NCBI GenBank assembly: GCA_963715055.1
Contig: CAVQRB010000023.1
Span: 62,001-126,000, forward strand
Direction of reading: 5' to 3'
Source of the DNA: CAVQRB01 sp963715055
GTDB taxonomy: Bacteria; Pseudomonadota; Alphaproteobacteria; Rhodobacterales; Rhodobacteraceae
Length of the DNA stretch: 64,000 nt
In this document: piece after piece, positions 18,684-29,180 of the stretch
Layout of the letters: each line of letters begins with the position of its first letter
Numbering within the stretch: position 1 is the stretch's first letter
Notes under the pieces: model-generated
Seen by the model: only the letters and a program-made list of their open reading frames with translations
What the model was told of the DNA's origin: nothing
Databases searched by the model: none
Position numbers and translations under genes: made by a program

Positions 18684-19181
18684 ATGATGCGTGTCCACAT
18701 CCGCTCGCTGCCTTTGACTGCGCTCGCGCTCATGTCGGTCGTCTTGTCAGGATGCGCGGGCCTCGAGATCCCGTTTCTCTCCAAGGAAACGCCGAACCCA
18801 GCCGAAACGGTTCGGCCAGAGACCGTAAAACATGCGCCCGTGCCAGTATCGACCGCGAAAACCGCCGAAGCTTTCGATACGACCTCCGAGGCGGAGCGGA
18901 AGATCGCGGCGGAAAAACCGGTTGCGGGCGGTTTCATCGGGCGCACGGTTGTCTCGCTCGGCGCGCCGACCGAGCCCGGTTTCTGGCTCAAGACGCCATT
19001 GGTCGACAGCGAAGCGGAAGGCCAGGTCATTGATCCTGCTTCCGGCAAGTCGGTGGCTGTCACGCTGATCCCGATCGAAGGGCCGAGCACCGCGGGTAGC
19101 CGGCTGTCGCTACCGGCAATGCGACTTCTGGGCCTGCCGCTCACGGCGCTTGTGGAGGTCGAGGTCCGGCGCGCCGGATAA
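18684..19181 (+). CDS. Hypothetical lipoprotein
   Basis: 165 residues with a lipoprotein signal: hydrophobic residues about 8-22 ending in the lipobox LSGC, so acylation at the cysteine near residue 23 is predicted. A proline/threonine-rich linker follows, then a folded C-terminal part (about residues 75-165) without a domain I can name. Homologues in this group are sometimes labelled D-galactarate dehydratase, but nothing catalytic is visible and I do not support that label. It is divergent from moaA (85 bp apart) and convergent with glmS. A second ATG follows the first directly. Confidence 0.7.
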   Translation: MMRVHIRSLPLTALALMSVVLSGCAGLEIPFLSKETPNPAETVRPETVKHAPVPVSTAKTAEAFDTTSEAERKIAAEKPVAGGFIGRTVVSLGAPTEPGFWLKTPLVDSEAEGQVIDPASGKSVAVTLIPIEGPSTAGSRLSLPAMRLLGLPLTALVEVEVRRAG

Positions 19182-19228
19182 GCCCGCAACGGATTGTCTT
19201 CAAAGCGATCAGAGGCAGGTCGCCGGGG

Positions 19229-21049
19229 TCACTCCACGGTGACGGATTTGGCGAGATTGCGCGGCTGGTCCACGTCGGTGCCCTTTGCCACCGCCGTGTG
19301 ATAGGCCAGAAGCTGCGCCGGAATGGCGTAGAGGATCGGGGTCAGCGTATCGGGTACGCTGGGAAGTTCTATCGTGGCATAGGCCCCTTCACCAGCTTCC
19401 TCGATCCCTTGGCGGTCGGAGATCAGGATAACCCGGCCCTTGCGCGCCATGACTTCCTGCATGTTGCTCACGGTCTTGTCGAACAAGGCGTCGCGAGGAG
19501 CCATAACCACGACCGGCACGAACTTGTCGACCAGGGCGATGGGTCCGTGCTTCAGTTCACCAGATGCGTAAGCTTCTGCATGTATGTAGCTGATTTCTTT
19601 AAGCTTCAGAGCGCCTTCAAGCGCGAGGGGATACATCACGCCACGGCCCAGAAAGAGCACGTCTCGCGCTTCTGCCAGCTTCAGCGCAGCGGTGTGCATT
19701 TCGTGGTTCGCCTCGAGTGCCGTCGCCAGAATGCTGGGCAGGCTGCGCAGTGCGGACAGGTGTTCGGCAAGCGCGTCCGCGTCGATGGCGCCGCGATCCT
19801 TGGCCGCTTTGAGCGCGAGCAGCAGCAGAACGGTAAGCTGGCAGCTGAAGGCTTTGGTGGAGGCGACGCCGACCTCGACGCCCGCATGGATCGGCAGCAC
19901 CAGGTCGCTTTCGCGCGCGATCGAGCTTTCCGGCACGTTGATCACGGACACGATCTGGCTGGCCTTCCCCTCGCAATAGCGCAAGGCGGCGAGAGTGTCG
20001 GCGGTTTCTCCGGACTGGCTTACGAACAGGGCGGCCGTGCGTTCCGGGATCGGCGGTTCGCGGTAGCGGAATTCGGAGGCCACGTCCACATCGACAGGCA
20101 GGCGCGCAATCTGTTCGAACCAGTATTTCGCCGTCAGGCAGGCATAAAAGGCGGTGCCGCAGGCAACCATGGTGATCCGGTCGATCGCCGTGAAATCGAT
20201 GTCCGGATCGGGCAGGGAAATTGTGCCGTCAACACTCAGGTAATGGCTCAGCGCCTGTGCGATCACTGTCGGCTGCTCGGCGATTTCCTTGGCCATGAAG
20301 TGCTTGTGACCGGCCTTGTCGATCCGCGTGTTGCTGATCTGGATGGTCTTGACGGGGCGATTGGCGAGCGCGCCTTCAGCGTCGCGAATCTCCAGTGTGC
20401 CGCGCGTCACCACCGCCCGGTCGCCTTCCTCCAGGTAGGTGATGCGGTTGGTGAGCGGGGCCAGCGCGATCGCATCCGAGCCCACGAACATCTCGCCATC
20501 GCCATGACCCACGGCAAGCGGCGAGCCTTTCCGGGCGACGACGATGAGATCGTCTTCGCCGGAGAAGAGAAAGGCCAGCGCGAAGGCGCCTTGCAAGCGG
20601 TCGAGCGCCATATTGGCGGCGGCCACCGGTCCGTTGCCTTGCTCCATGTAAAGCTGCGTGAGCAGCGCCACGGTCTCCGTATCGGTCTCGGTCACGAATT
20701 TCATGCCGTGATCCGCCAGTTCGGCGCGCAATTCGCGGAAATTCTCGATAATCCCGTTGTGCACCACGGCCACCGGCCCCGATTGATGAGGATGGGCGTT
20801 GACGACATTCGGCGCGCCATGGGTCGCCCATCGGGTGTGGCCGATGCCCGCCTTGCCCGCCAGCGGCTCGTGCACCAGAAGGTCGGAGAGGTTCACGAGC
20901 TTGCCCACGGCGCGGCGCCGGTCGAGCTTGCCGTTGTTGACTGTTGCAATTCCCGCGCTGTCATAGCCGCGGTATTCCAGCCGTTTCAGGGCCTCCACCA
21001 GAAGCGGTGCCGCCTCATTGTTGCCCAATACGCCGACGATACCACACAT
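19229..21049 (-). CDS. glmS: Glutamine--fructose-6-phosphate aminotransferase (isomerizing)
   Basis: Makes glucosamine-6-phosphate from fructose-6-phosphate and glutamine, the first step to UDP-GlcNAc for peptidoglycan and LPS. The 606-residue protein begins CGIVGVLGNN, with Cys2 as the glutaminase nucleophile, and has RYRGYDSAG-like EYRGYDSAG and HTRWATHG. Two SIS domains follow (SQSGETADT; STKAFSCQ), ending in AKSVTVE, the conserved tail. It sits 3 bp after glmU on the same strand, giving a glmU-glmS pathway operon. No glmS ribozyme-like element is evident upstream. Confidence 0.97.
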   Translation of the reverse strand: MCGIVGVLGNNEAAPLLVEALKRLEYRGYDSAGIATVNNGKLDRRRAVGKLVNLSDLLVHEPLAGKAGIGHTRWATHGAPNVVNAHPHQSGPVAVVHNGIIENFRELRAELADHGMKFVTETDTETVALLTQLYMEQGNGPVAAANMALDRLQGAFALAFLFSGEDDLIVVARKGSPLAVGHGDGEMFVGSDAIALAPLTNRITYLEEGDRAVVTRGTLEIRDAEGALANRPVKTIQISNTRIDKAGHKHFMAKEIAEQPTVIAQALSHYLSVDGTISLPDPDIDFTAIDRITMVACGTAFYACLTAKYWFEQIARLPVDVDVASEFRYREPPIPERTAALFVSQSGETADTLAALRYCEGKASQIVSVINVPESSIARESDLVLPIHAGVEVGVASTKAFSCQLTVLLLLALKAAKDRGAIDADALAEHLSALRSLPSILATALEANHEMHTAALKLAEARDVLFLGRGVMYPLALEGALKLKEISYIHAEAYASGELKHGPIALVDKFVPVVVMAPRDALFDKTVSNMQEVMARKGRVILISDRQGIEEAGEGAYATIELPSVPDTLTPILYAIPAQLLAYHTAVAKGTDVDQPRNLAKSVTVE

Positions 21050-21052
21050 GGG

Positions 21053-22405
21053 TCAGCTTCCCCTTTGGTTACGGGCCTTTTTGGCCCTCAGGATTTTCAT
21101 CAGTTTCGCCGCCATGCCGGGCTTTTCGACTTGTGGTGCGCGGGCCAGGGCGAGCGCGTCCGCCTCCACGTCGGAAGTGATCACCGATCCGCTGCCGGTC
21201 ATTGCTCCGTCGCCGATCTGCACCGGCGCCACCAGCATGGTGTTGGATCCGATGAAGACGCGGTTGCCGATGTGGGTGTGGTGCTTCATCACCCCGTCGT
21301 AATTGCAGGTGATCGTCCCGGCACCGATGTTGGTCTCCTCGCCCAGCGTGGCGTCGCCGATGTAGCTCAGGTGGTTTACCTTGGTGCCCGCGCCGATGGC
21401 CGCGTTCTTGACCTCGACGAAATTGCCGATGCGCACGTTCTCCGCCAGCTCCGCGCCGGGGCGCAGGCGGGCGTAGGGTCCGATCACGCTGCCACGGGCG
21501 ACATGGCAGCCTTCAAGGTGGGAAAAGGCACGGATGGTGGCACCGGACTCGACGGTCACACCGGGGCCGAAGACAACGTTCGGCTCGATCAGCGAATCGC
21601 CGCCCACGACGGTATCGAAGGCGAAATGCACCGTCTCGGGCGCGGGCATGGTCACCCCGTCCTCAAAGGCCATCGCCCGGGCGCGGCTCTGGAAGGCGGC
21701 CTCGGCGCTGGCCAGTTCGGCGCGGGTGTTTATCCCGAGGGTTTCGGCTTCCTCGCAGGTAACGGTGGTGGCGCTCAGGCCGCGGGCACGAGCGATGCCA
21801 ACAATGTCGGGCAGGTAGTATTCACCCGCCGCATTGTCATTGCCGACCGCCTCGATCAGATCGAAAAGAAGTGCTGCGCGGCATGCGATCACGCCGCTGT
21901 TGCACAGCGTGATGGCGCGTTCGGGCTCGGTCGCGTCCTTGAATTCGACGATCCGCTGCAATTCATCGCCCTGCATCACCAGGCGTCCGTAGCGGCCCGG
22001 ATCGCGCGCCTCGAAGCCCAGGACAACCACATCATGCCTGGCGGCCGCTTCGCACATCGCCTCCAGCGTCTCCGGCCGCACGAAAGGCGTGTCGCCGAAG
22101 AGCACGATCACCGTGCCGCCGAAGCCTGTCAGCGCGCTGCGCGCCTGCGCTGCCGCATGGGCCGTGCCGAGTTGCTCGCTCTGCTCGACCACAATGGCCG
22201 TCTCGTCATGATCGAGGGCCGCATCGCGCACGGCGTCAATACCGTGGCCCGCGACGATGACCGTGTGATCCGGCGCAAGGCTACCCCCGGCCCGCATCGC
22301 GTGCACCAGAAGCGGCGCGCCGGCGAGCGGGTGCAGGACTTTCGGCAGATCGGAGTTCATCCGGGTGCCTTTTCCGGCAGCAAGGATCACCAGGGCGGTC
22401 TTCAT
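21053..22405 (-). CDS. glmU: Bifunctional UDP-N-acetylglucosamine pyrophosphorylase / glucosamine-1-phosphate acetyltransferase
   Basis: Carries out the last two steps to UDP-GlcNAc. The 450-residue protein has the nucleotidyltransferase signature LAAGKGTRMNSDLPKVLHP split over residues 8-26, then about residues 240-420 form a left-handed beta-helix of hexapeptide repeats (for example VRIGNFVEVKNAAIG, INRVFIGSNTMLVAPV-like NRVFIGSNTML) for acetyl transfer. It is followed by glmS at 3 bp. The divergent HAD phosphatase gene starts 130 bp away, and the shared gap probably holds both promoters. Confidence 0.96.
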   Translation of the reverse strand: MKTALVILAAGKGTRMNSDLPKVLHPLAGAPLLVHAMRAGGSLAPDHTVIVAGHGIDAVRDAALDHDETAIVVEQSEQLGTAHAAAQARSALTGFGGTVIVLFGDTPFVRPETLEAMCEAAARHDVVVLGFEARDPGRYGRLVMQGDELQRIVEFKDATEPERAITLCNSGVIACRAALLFDLIEAVGNDNAAGEYYLPDIVGIARARGLSATTVTCEEAETLGINTRAELASAEAAFQSRARAMAFEDGVTMPAPETVHFAFDTVVGGDSLIEPNVVFGPGVTVESGATIRAFSHLEGCHVARGSVIGPYARLRPGAELAENVRIGNFVEVKNAAIGAGTKVNHLSYIGDATLGEETNIGAGTITCNYDGVMKHHTHIGNRVFIGSNTMLVAPVQIGDGAMTGSGSVITSDVEADALALARAPQVEKPGMAAKLMKILRAKKARNQRGS

Positions 22406-22535
22406 CGTGTTTCTCTTTGTATTCTGCTCGGGCTCTGTTTATCCGCTTGGTGGGCAGGCGCAAGCCGCGCCACATCAAAGTTGGTTTCGTCCTGCAACAT
22501 GCATGGGCAGGTTTCCGCGCGCTGGGAGTAGGGTC

Positions 22536-23201
22536 ATGAAAACGGTAATCTTCGATCTCGACGGCACGCTGGCGGATACCAGCGGCGACCTGATCGCGGC
22601 GGCGAACGCCTGCTTTCGGGCCATGGGCGCGGGCGATATTCTTGACCCGGCGGCGGATGCGGGAACCGCCCTGCGCGGCGGCCGGGCGATGCTGCGCCTC
22701 GGCATGGAGCGGCTGAACCGGGCGGGAGAGGAGGCGACGATAGACCGTTACTATCCTGTGCTGCTGGAGGCCTACCGCGCGGCGATCGACGTGCATACGG
22801 TGCTCTATCCCGGTGCGATGGAGGCGGTGGAGGTGTTGAAGCGCAAGGGTTACGGCGTGGGCATCTGCACCAACAAGCCCGAGGCGCTGGCGGAGCTGTT
22901 GCTCCAGCGTCTGGCGGTGCGCGATGCCTTCGCCTCGATGATCGGCGCGGACACGCTGGCCGTGCGCAAGCCCGATCCCGAACCGCTCTTCGAGGCGGCA
23001 CGGCGGGCGGGCGGCGATCCTCGGCGCTGCGTGCTGATCGGGGATTCCGACACGGACCGCAACACCGCGCGCGCGGCCGGCGTGCCCAGCGTGCTCGTGA
23101 CCTTCGGCCCGGCAGGCGGCGACATGGCAGCACTCGATCCCGAAGCGCTGCTGCACCGCTATGATGATCTGCCGCAGATCGTTGACCGCTTGCTGGCTTG
23201 A
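22536..23201 (+). CDS. gph: HAD-superfamily hydrolase, phosphoglycolate phosphatase type
   Basis: 222 residues. HAD motif I is DLDGTLADTSGD at the N-terminus, with both catalytic aspartates; motif II/III elements include CTNKPEALAE and VRKPDPEP, and motif IV is GDSDTDRNTA. This pattern fits phosphoglycolate phosphatase, which clears 2-phosphoglycolate, but HAD substrates are hard to predict. The ATG at 22536 has GGAGTAGGG upstream and begins the protein right at motif I; a longer reading from 22365 has no conserved sequence. It is followed 48 bp later by the aminotransferase gene. Confidence 0.85.
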   Translation: MKTVIFDLDGTLADTSGDLIAAANACFRAMGAGDILDPAADAGTALRGGRAMLRLGMERLNRAGEEATIDRYYPVLLEAYRAAIDVHTVLYPGAMEAVEVLKRKGYGVGICTNKPEALAELLLQRLAVRDAFASMIGADTLAVRKPDPEPLFEAARRAGGDPRRCVLIGDSDTDRNTARAAGVPSVLVTFGPAGGDMAALDPEALLHRYDDLPQIVDRLLA

Positions 23202-23249
23202 CCCCGTCGGCACCGCGCCGCACAGTCGACAAAGACAAGGGGGCGCAAG

Positions 23250-24447
23250 ATGGCAGAGCAATTCACTGGCAGTTTCACCCAGCAGGAACCGATCCCCGAG
23301 GCGGGAATCGAAGCAGCCCTTGCCGTGCTGCGGCACGGGCGGTTGCACCGCTACAACACCGCTGCGGACGAGATCAGCGAGACAGCGCTCCTGGAGCAGG
23401 AATTCGCCGCCACCGTCGGGGCGAAGTACTGCCTTGCCGTTGCCTCGGGTGGGTACGCCATGGCGACAGCACTGCGCGCCCTCGGCGTCAAGCCCGGCGA
23501 CAAGGTGCTCTCCAATGCCTTCACGCTGGCCCCTGTGCCCGGCGCAATTGCCGCGGTCGGGGCGCAGCCTGTGTTCGTCGGCGTGACCGAGGCGCTGACC
23601 ATCGATCTCGATGATCTGCAAGAGAAGATCGGCCAAGCGCGGGTGCTGCTGCTCAGCCACATGCGCGGGCATATCTGTGACATGGACCGGCTGATGGCGA
23701 TCTGCAATGCGGCGGGTGTCCGGGTGGTGGAGGATTGCGCCCATACCATGGGAGCGGCCTGGAACGGTGTGCCTTCGGGGCGGCATGGGGCGGTCGGCTG
23801 CTACTCCTGCCAGACCTACAAGCATGTGAATTCCGGCGAGGGCGGTTTCCTTGTCACTGATGACGCGGAGATCGCAGCGCGTTCGGTGATCCTCTCGGGC
23901 AGCTATATGCTTTATGAGCGCCACCTGGCTGCGCCGCCCAAGGAGGCCTTCGAGCGCATCAAGTACGAGACGCCGAACATCTCCGGGCGCATGGACAATC
24001 TGCGCGCCGCGATCCTCAGGCCGCAAGTGGCCGACCTCGCCACGCAATGCGCCCGATGGAACGACCGCTACCGCAGGCTGGAGGAGGGGGTGCGCGGCAC
24101 GCCGGGCCTCACGGTGATCGAACGCCCCGCGCAGGAGACCATCGTGGGCTCGTCGATCCAGTTCCTGCTGCTGGACTGGGCAGGTGCCGCGGTGCGCGAC
24201 GTTGTGGCGCGCTGTTCCGCCCGCGGCGTCGAGTTGAAGTGGTTCGGTGCCGCCGAGCCGGTCGCCTTCACCAGCAAGTACGACAGCTGGCACTACGCCC
24301 GGCCCGCGCCGATGCCCGCATCGGACAGGATACTTGGCGGGAATCGTCGACATGCGCGTGCCATTGACTTTCTCGCTGGAGGATTGCGATCTGATCGCCC
24401 GGATCATCCGCTCCGAAGTGGGCGCGGTCTATCAGCAGGCGGCCTGA
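23250..24447 (+). pseudogene. DegT/DnrJ/EryC1/StrS-family PLP aminotransferase, frameshifted
   Basis: A PLP-dependent aminotransferase related to the sugar-aminotransferase family. The first 361 codons are intact, with PLP-lysine region YSCQTYKHVNSGEGGF and DCAHTMGA. Near 24334-24337 one extra base in CTTGG shifts the frame. As written, translation would run on to 24530 with a meaningless tail. Removing one base restores a normal end (LAGIVDMRVPLTFSLEDC and on to a stop at 24447), giving 398 residues, normal for the family. It is therefore either a recent frameshift or a sequencing error; the rest shows no decay. A role in a sugar or cell-surface pathway is only family-based. Confidence 0.85.
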
Positions 24448-24456
24448 TCCGGCGGC

Positions 24457-24523
24457 GCGCGGGCCATGCCCGCGCAATACATGGTTCCGGTTTCGGCCCT
24501 GCGGTCCGAAACACTGCCGGAAC
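24457..24523. repeat. Two adjacent hairpins after the aminotransferase gene
   Basis: A perfect 8-bp GC stem with a 3-base loop (24457-24464 with 24468-24475) is followed by a larger interrupted dyad (GTTCCGG at 24484-24490 with CCGGAAC at 24517-24523, plus an inner TTTCGG/CCGAAA pair). Neither has a T-tract. They may end or slow transcription between the aminotransferase gene and the leucine-degradation promoter. Confidence 0.4.
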
Positions 24524-24534
24524 TGGCTGACTGC

Positions 24535-24578
24535 TTGACCGACGCGAGGCTGAAGCGTAGCATATGAACAGTTGTTCA
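24535..24578 (+). promoter_or_regulatory. Candidate ivd promoter with overlapping operator
   Basis: TTGACC (24535-24540) and TAGCAT (24558-24563) are 17 bp apart, a good sigma-70-type promoter. Two bases after the -10, a perfect inverted repeat TGAACA-GT-TGTTCA (24565-24578) covers the likely start of transcription, the classic place for a repressor. It lies 34 bp before ivd. The regulator is not in the window. Confidence 0.5.
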
Positions 24579-24612
24579 ATAAATTCGCCTTGAGGCCGGG
24601 GGACGAGCCGAG

Positions 24613-25776
24613 ATGTTCAACGCGACAATGACATTCGATCTGGGCGAAGACGTGAACGCGCTGCGCGAGATGGTGCACCGTTGGGCGCAGGAACGCGTGG
24701 CCCCGATGGCGGCGGAGATCGACAAGACGAACGCCTTTCCGACTGAGCTCTGGACCGAAATGGGCGCGCTGGGTCTGCTCGGCATCACCGTGGAGGAAGA
24801 CTACGGCGGGGCCGGAATGTCCTATCTCGCCCATACCGTCGCCATCGAGGAGATCGCCCGCGCCAGCGCCTCGGTCTCGCTCTCCTACGGCGCGCATTCG
24901 AACCTCTGCGTCAATCAGATCAAGCTCAACGGCACCGACGTGCAAAAACGGAAGTACCTGCCGGGGTTGATCTCCGGCGCACATGTGGGTGCGCTGGCGA
25001 TGTCGGAGGCGGGCGCAGGATCGGACGTGGTGTCCATGAAACTGCGCGCGGAGAAACGCAACGATCATTACCGTCTGAACGGCACGAAATACTGGATCAC
25101 CAATGGTCCCGATGCCACCACGCTGGTGGTCTATGCCAAGACCGATCCGGAGGCCGGCTCGAAGGGCATTACGGCCTTTCTCATCGAGAAGGATATGGCC
25201 GGGTTCTCGACTTCCCCGCATTTCGACAAGCTCGGGATGCGCGGATCCAACACGGCGGAGTTGATCTTCGAGGATGTCGAAGTGCCCTTCGAGAACGTGC
25301 TGGGCGAAGAGGGCAAGGGCGTGCGCGTGCTGATGTCGGGGCTCGATTACGAGCGCGTGGTGCTGGCGGGCATCGGCACGGGCATCATGGCCGCCTGTCT
25401 CGATGCGATCATGCCCTACCTCGCGGAGCGCAAGCAGTTTGGCCAGCCGATCGGGAATTTCCAACTGATGCAGGGCAAGATCGCCGACATGTATACAGCG
25501 ATGAATTCGGCGCGCGCCTATGTCTATGAGGTCGCCAAGGCCTGCGACCGGGGCGATGTGACCCGTCAGGATGCGGCGGCCTGCTGTCTATATGCCTCGG
25601 AGGAGGCGATGAAACAGGCGCATCAGGCGGTGCAGGCGATGGGCGGGGCGGGGTTCCTCGCCGACAGCCCGGTGGCGCGGCTCTTCCGGGATGCCAAGCT
25701 GATGGAGATCGGCGCGGGCACCTCGGAGATCCGGCGCATGCTGGTGGGCCGCGAGTTGATGGCGGCGATGGGCTGA
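24613..25776 (+). CDS. ivd: Isovaleryl-CoA dehydrogenase
   Basis: FAD enzyme oxidising isovaleryl-CoA to 3-methylcrotonyl-CoA in leucine breakdown, passing electrons to ETF. It is 387 residues, normal for acyl-CoA dehydrogenases. Motifs: AMSEAGAGSDVVSMKL (FAD/substrate site), KYWITNGPDA, GTSEIRRMLVGREL at the C-terminus. The glutamate in GLDYERVVLAGIGTG is in the position of the isovaleryl-CoA-specific catalytic base, which distinguishes IVD from short-chain enzymes that carry it near the C-terminus. The genes for the next steps (mccB, mccA, hmgL, hydratase) follow downstream after an inverted ompW gene. Confidence 0.94.
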   Translation: MFNATMTFDLGEDVNALREMVHRWAQERVAPMAAEIDKTNAFPTELWTEMGALGLLGITVEEDYGGAGMSYLAHTVAIEEIARASASVSLSYGAHSNLCVNQIKLNGTDVQKRKYLPGLISGAHVGALAMSEAGAGSDVVSMKLRAEKRNDHYRLNGTKYWITNGPDATTLVVYAKTDPEAGSKGITAFLIEKDMAGFSTSPHFDKLGMRGSNTAELIFEDVEVPFENVLGEEGKGVRVLMSGLDYERVVLAGIGTGIMAACLDAIMPYLAERKQFGQPIGNFQLMQGKIADMYTAMNSARAYVYEVAKACDRGDVTRQDAAACCLYASEEAMKQAHQAVQAMGGAGFLADSPVARLFRDAKLMEIGAGTSEIRRMLVGRELMAAMG

Positions 25777-25828
25777 TCCGATGGCCTGCACCGGATCAGA
25801 TATGGTCATTGCCAAGGCCGCACGGCGA

Positions 25829-26434
25829 TCAGAAGCGGTGCACGTAGCTGACGCCGATCAGGATCGGGTCGATGTTCGCGGTACCGATATCGGCACCATC
25901 AAGCTTTGCATCGGTGTCGATGTCGAACCAGCGGACGTTGAGGCGAACAGCGCCCCGGTCGCTGATCTGGTAGTCGAGACCGGCCTGAACCGACGCACCC
26001 CACGAACTGTCGAGTTCGAGTTTGCCGAGGCTCGATTTCTCCTCGAAGAAGTCGGTATAGTTGACGCCGATGCCCACGAAGGGCTTCCAGGCGCTTTGGG
26101 TCGGGAAGTGATAGTTGACCGACAGGGTCGGCGGGAGGTGCTTCGTGCTGCCGATGCCGCCGACGCCATCAAGCGAGACGTCGTGCTCGAAAGGCGTCGC
26201 GGCCAGCAGCTCGATGCCGACGTTATCCCTGACGAAATACTCCGCGGTGAAGATGAAGCTGGTGTCGTCATCGATATCGGCGCCGAGACCGGCCAGCGTG
26301 CCATTGTCGGATTTGGGGTTCACGTTGCCCACGCCGACGCCGATCGTCCAGTCGCCCTGCGATTGCGCCAGCACCGGCGCCGACAGAAGGGCAAGGGCGG
26401 CGGTCAAAGCCAAGGATTTCAAATGCTGTGTCAT
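25829..26434 (-). CDS. ompW: OmpW family outer membrane protein
   Basis: An eight-stranded outer-membrane beta-barrel of 201 residues. The signal peptide (SLALTAALALLSAPVLAQ) ends near residue 21; the mature start GDWTIGVGVGNVNPKSDNG and the middle LPPTLSVNYHFP are typical of OmpW, as is the terminal phenylalanine (YVHRF). Relatives form a narrow channel for hydrophobic small molecules and often respond to oxygen. It lies on the opposite strand between ivd and the mcc genes, so it is transcribed separately. An FnrL-type box lies upstream. The ATG at 26434 is set by the signal peptide and a purine-rich ribosome site. Confidence 0.9.
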   Translation of the reverse strand: MTQHLKSLALTAALALLSAPVLAQSQGDWTIGVGVGNVNPKSDNGTLAGLGADIDDDTSFIFTAEYFVRDNVGIELLAATPFEHDVSLDGVGGIGSTKHLPPTLSVNYHFPTQSAWKPFVGIGVNYTDFFEEKSSLGKLELDSSWGASVQAGLDYQISDRGAVRLNVRWFDIDTDAKLDGADIGTANIDPILIGVSYVHRF

Positions 26435-26495
26435 TGTCTCTTTCTCTTTCTTCGGACTTGCGCGGGCAGTCTGCGCGCAGCATCTCGGCCGCGCC

Positions 26496-26509
26496 TTGAT
26501 ATATCTCAA
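26496..26509 (-). promoter_or_regulatory. FnrL/FNR-type box upstream of ompW
   Basis: TTGATATATCTCAA fits the Rhodobacter FnrL consensus TTGA-N6-TCAA exactly, and the E. coli FNR consensus with one mismatch. Its centre is about 68 bp before the ompW start codon, so a promoter activated from the usual -41.5 position would begin about 26 bases before that codon. It could also affect the divergent small gene at 26632. Confidence 0.5.
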
Positions 26510-26631
26510 CAAGATTCGGTAGATTTCTTGCGCGAGCGCAATTGGGCGAAAGACTTTCGCGCTTTGTCTCCGGGCCCTGGCGCGGCCTTGGGACGGTGTA
26601 GGGCGGGGGCGCGTCATGCCGGTTTCTGCTG

Positions 26632-26952
26632 ATGCCGCGCTGGCTCTGGTTCGCGCCTTTGGTCCTGTTGCTCGTGTTGTCGGGCGTCTGGGCTTTCAGG
26701 CTGGGCTGGATCGCGGCCACGATCAGCGAGACGGATGTGATCGCGGCTTTCGCCGCGCGCTATGTCGCTGCGCAAGGCAGCCCGGCGCAGGCGACCGATT
26801 GTTCGGCGCAGCCCGGTCAGGCGCGGGGCGTCTGGATCGTCGTCACCTGCGGCGCGCCGGGCGCTGGCAGCGTTGTCTATGCGGTGGACCGCCTGGGGCG
26901 CGAGGTCCTGCATCCCGAGCGCAAGGTGAAGGCCATCCGCCCGGAAACATGA
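26632..26952 (+). CDS. Hypothetical small single-span membrane or secreted protein
   Basis: 106 residues. Residues about 3-24 (a Trp/Leu/Val-rich segment) form one membrane span or an uncleaved signal anchor. The remaining part has two cysteines (DCSAQ and VTCGAPG), about 16 residues apart, that could form a disulfide in the periplasm. No family recognised. It lies 58 bp upstream of mccB in the same direction and divergent from ompW, so it may be the first gene of the mcc transcript. Start-site support is weak. Confidence 0.6.
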   Translation: MPRWLWFAPLVLLLVLSGVWAFRLGWIAATISETDVIAAFAARYVAAQGSPAQATDCSAQPGQARGVWIVVTCGAPGAGSVVYAVDRLGREVLHPERKVKAIRPET

Positions 26953-27010
26953 CAACTTTGCCTGATGCCCGGGCCTTGTTGCGGGGTGAACGTCTTGAGG
27001 GAGGCAAAGC

Positions 27011-28615
<1,605 letters not shown>

Positions 28616-28651
28616 TCCTCTGGCGCCCGGCGACGGGAAAGCGGGGCCGCA

Positions 28652-29068
28652 ATGCACCTGAGCCTTGAGGATGCACAGGCCCGCTATCCCGGGGCGCAGG
28701 CCTTCGCCTTCGGTGATAGTGCGGCACTCAACGCGGAAATCCTCGCGCTGGTGCGTGCGGGACGCAAGACAGTGACCTGCGACGCGCTTGCCGCTTTCGA
28801 GGCGCGCGGGCAAGCCGCACCGCAGCCCGGACGGATCGACATCGCGACCGACTGGGCAGGGCAGCCGGTGCTGGCTCTGCGCACCCTCACAGTGCAACAC
28901 ATGTCCTTCGACGAGATGACGGTGGAACTGGTTGCGGATCAGGGCGAGTTTCGGGATCTGGCGGAATGGCGGCGAGGCTACGAGGCCTATCTGACGCGGT
29001 CGGGGCAATTCGCGCCGGATGTATTGATGCTGGTGGAACGCTTTGAAGTGGTCGAGGTGTTCGCGTGA
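28652..29068 (+). CDS. ASCH-domain-containing protein
   Basis: 138 residues. The pattern (AFAFGDSAALNAEILALV, then RAGRKTVTCDAL, then the C-terminal EFRDLAEWRRGYEAYL) matches ASCH-domain proteins, small beta-barrel RNA- or nucleotide-binding folds related to PUA. Some relatives hydrolyse N4-acetylcytidine. It is inserted between mccB and mccA in the same direction (36 bp after mccB). I see no link to leucine metabolism, so it may be a passenger. Confidence 0.65.
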   Translation: MHLSLEDAQARYPGAQAFAFGDSAALNAEILALVRAGRKTVTCDALAAFEARGQAAPQPGRIDIATDWAGQPVLALRTLTVQHMSFDEMTVELVADQGEFRDLAEWRRGYEAYLTRSGQFAPDVLMLVERFEVVEVFA

Positions 29069-29180
29069 CCGTGCGGAGACCGCCCGCGAAGGGGCGATGC
29101 ACCGCCGCACTGCGGCTCTCAGGGATACTTGAGACGACAGGAAAGCCGGCCCCTGTGCCGGCAGGAACAGGAATGACCCG

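Noticed and set aside
18684..19181. D-galactarate dehydratase label for the lipoprotein
   Set aside because: The protein is short, has a lipobox and shows no catalytic motif; the label seems an inherited mis-annotation.
19298..22531. 1077-codon open frame on the plus strand opposite glmS and glmU
   Set aside because: Antisense shadow: no recognisable domain, and it covers two clearly coding minus-strand genes.
22281..24407. 708-codon minus-strand open frame opposite gph and the DegT gene
   Set aside because: No family resemblance; both sense genes have full motif sets.
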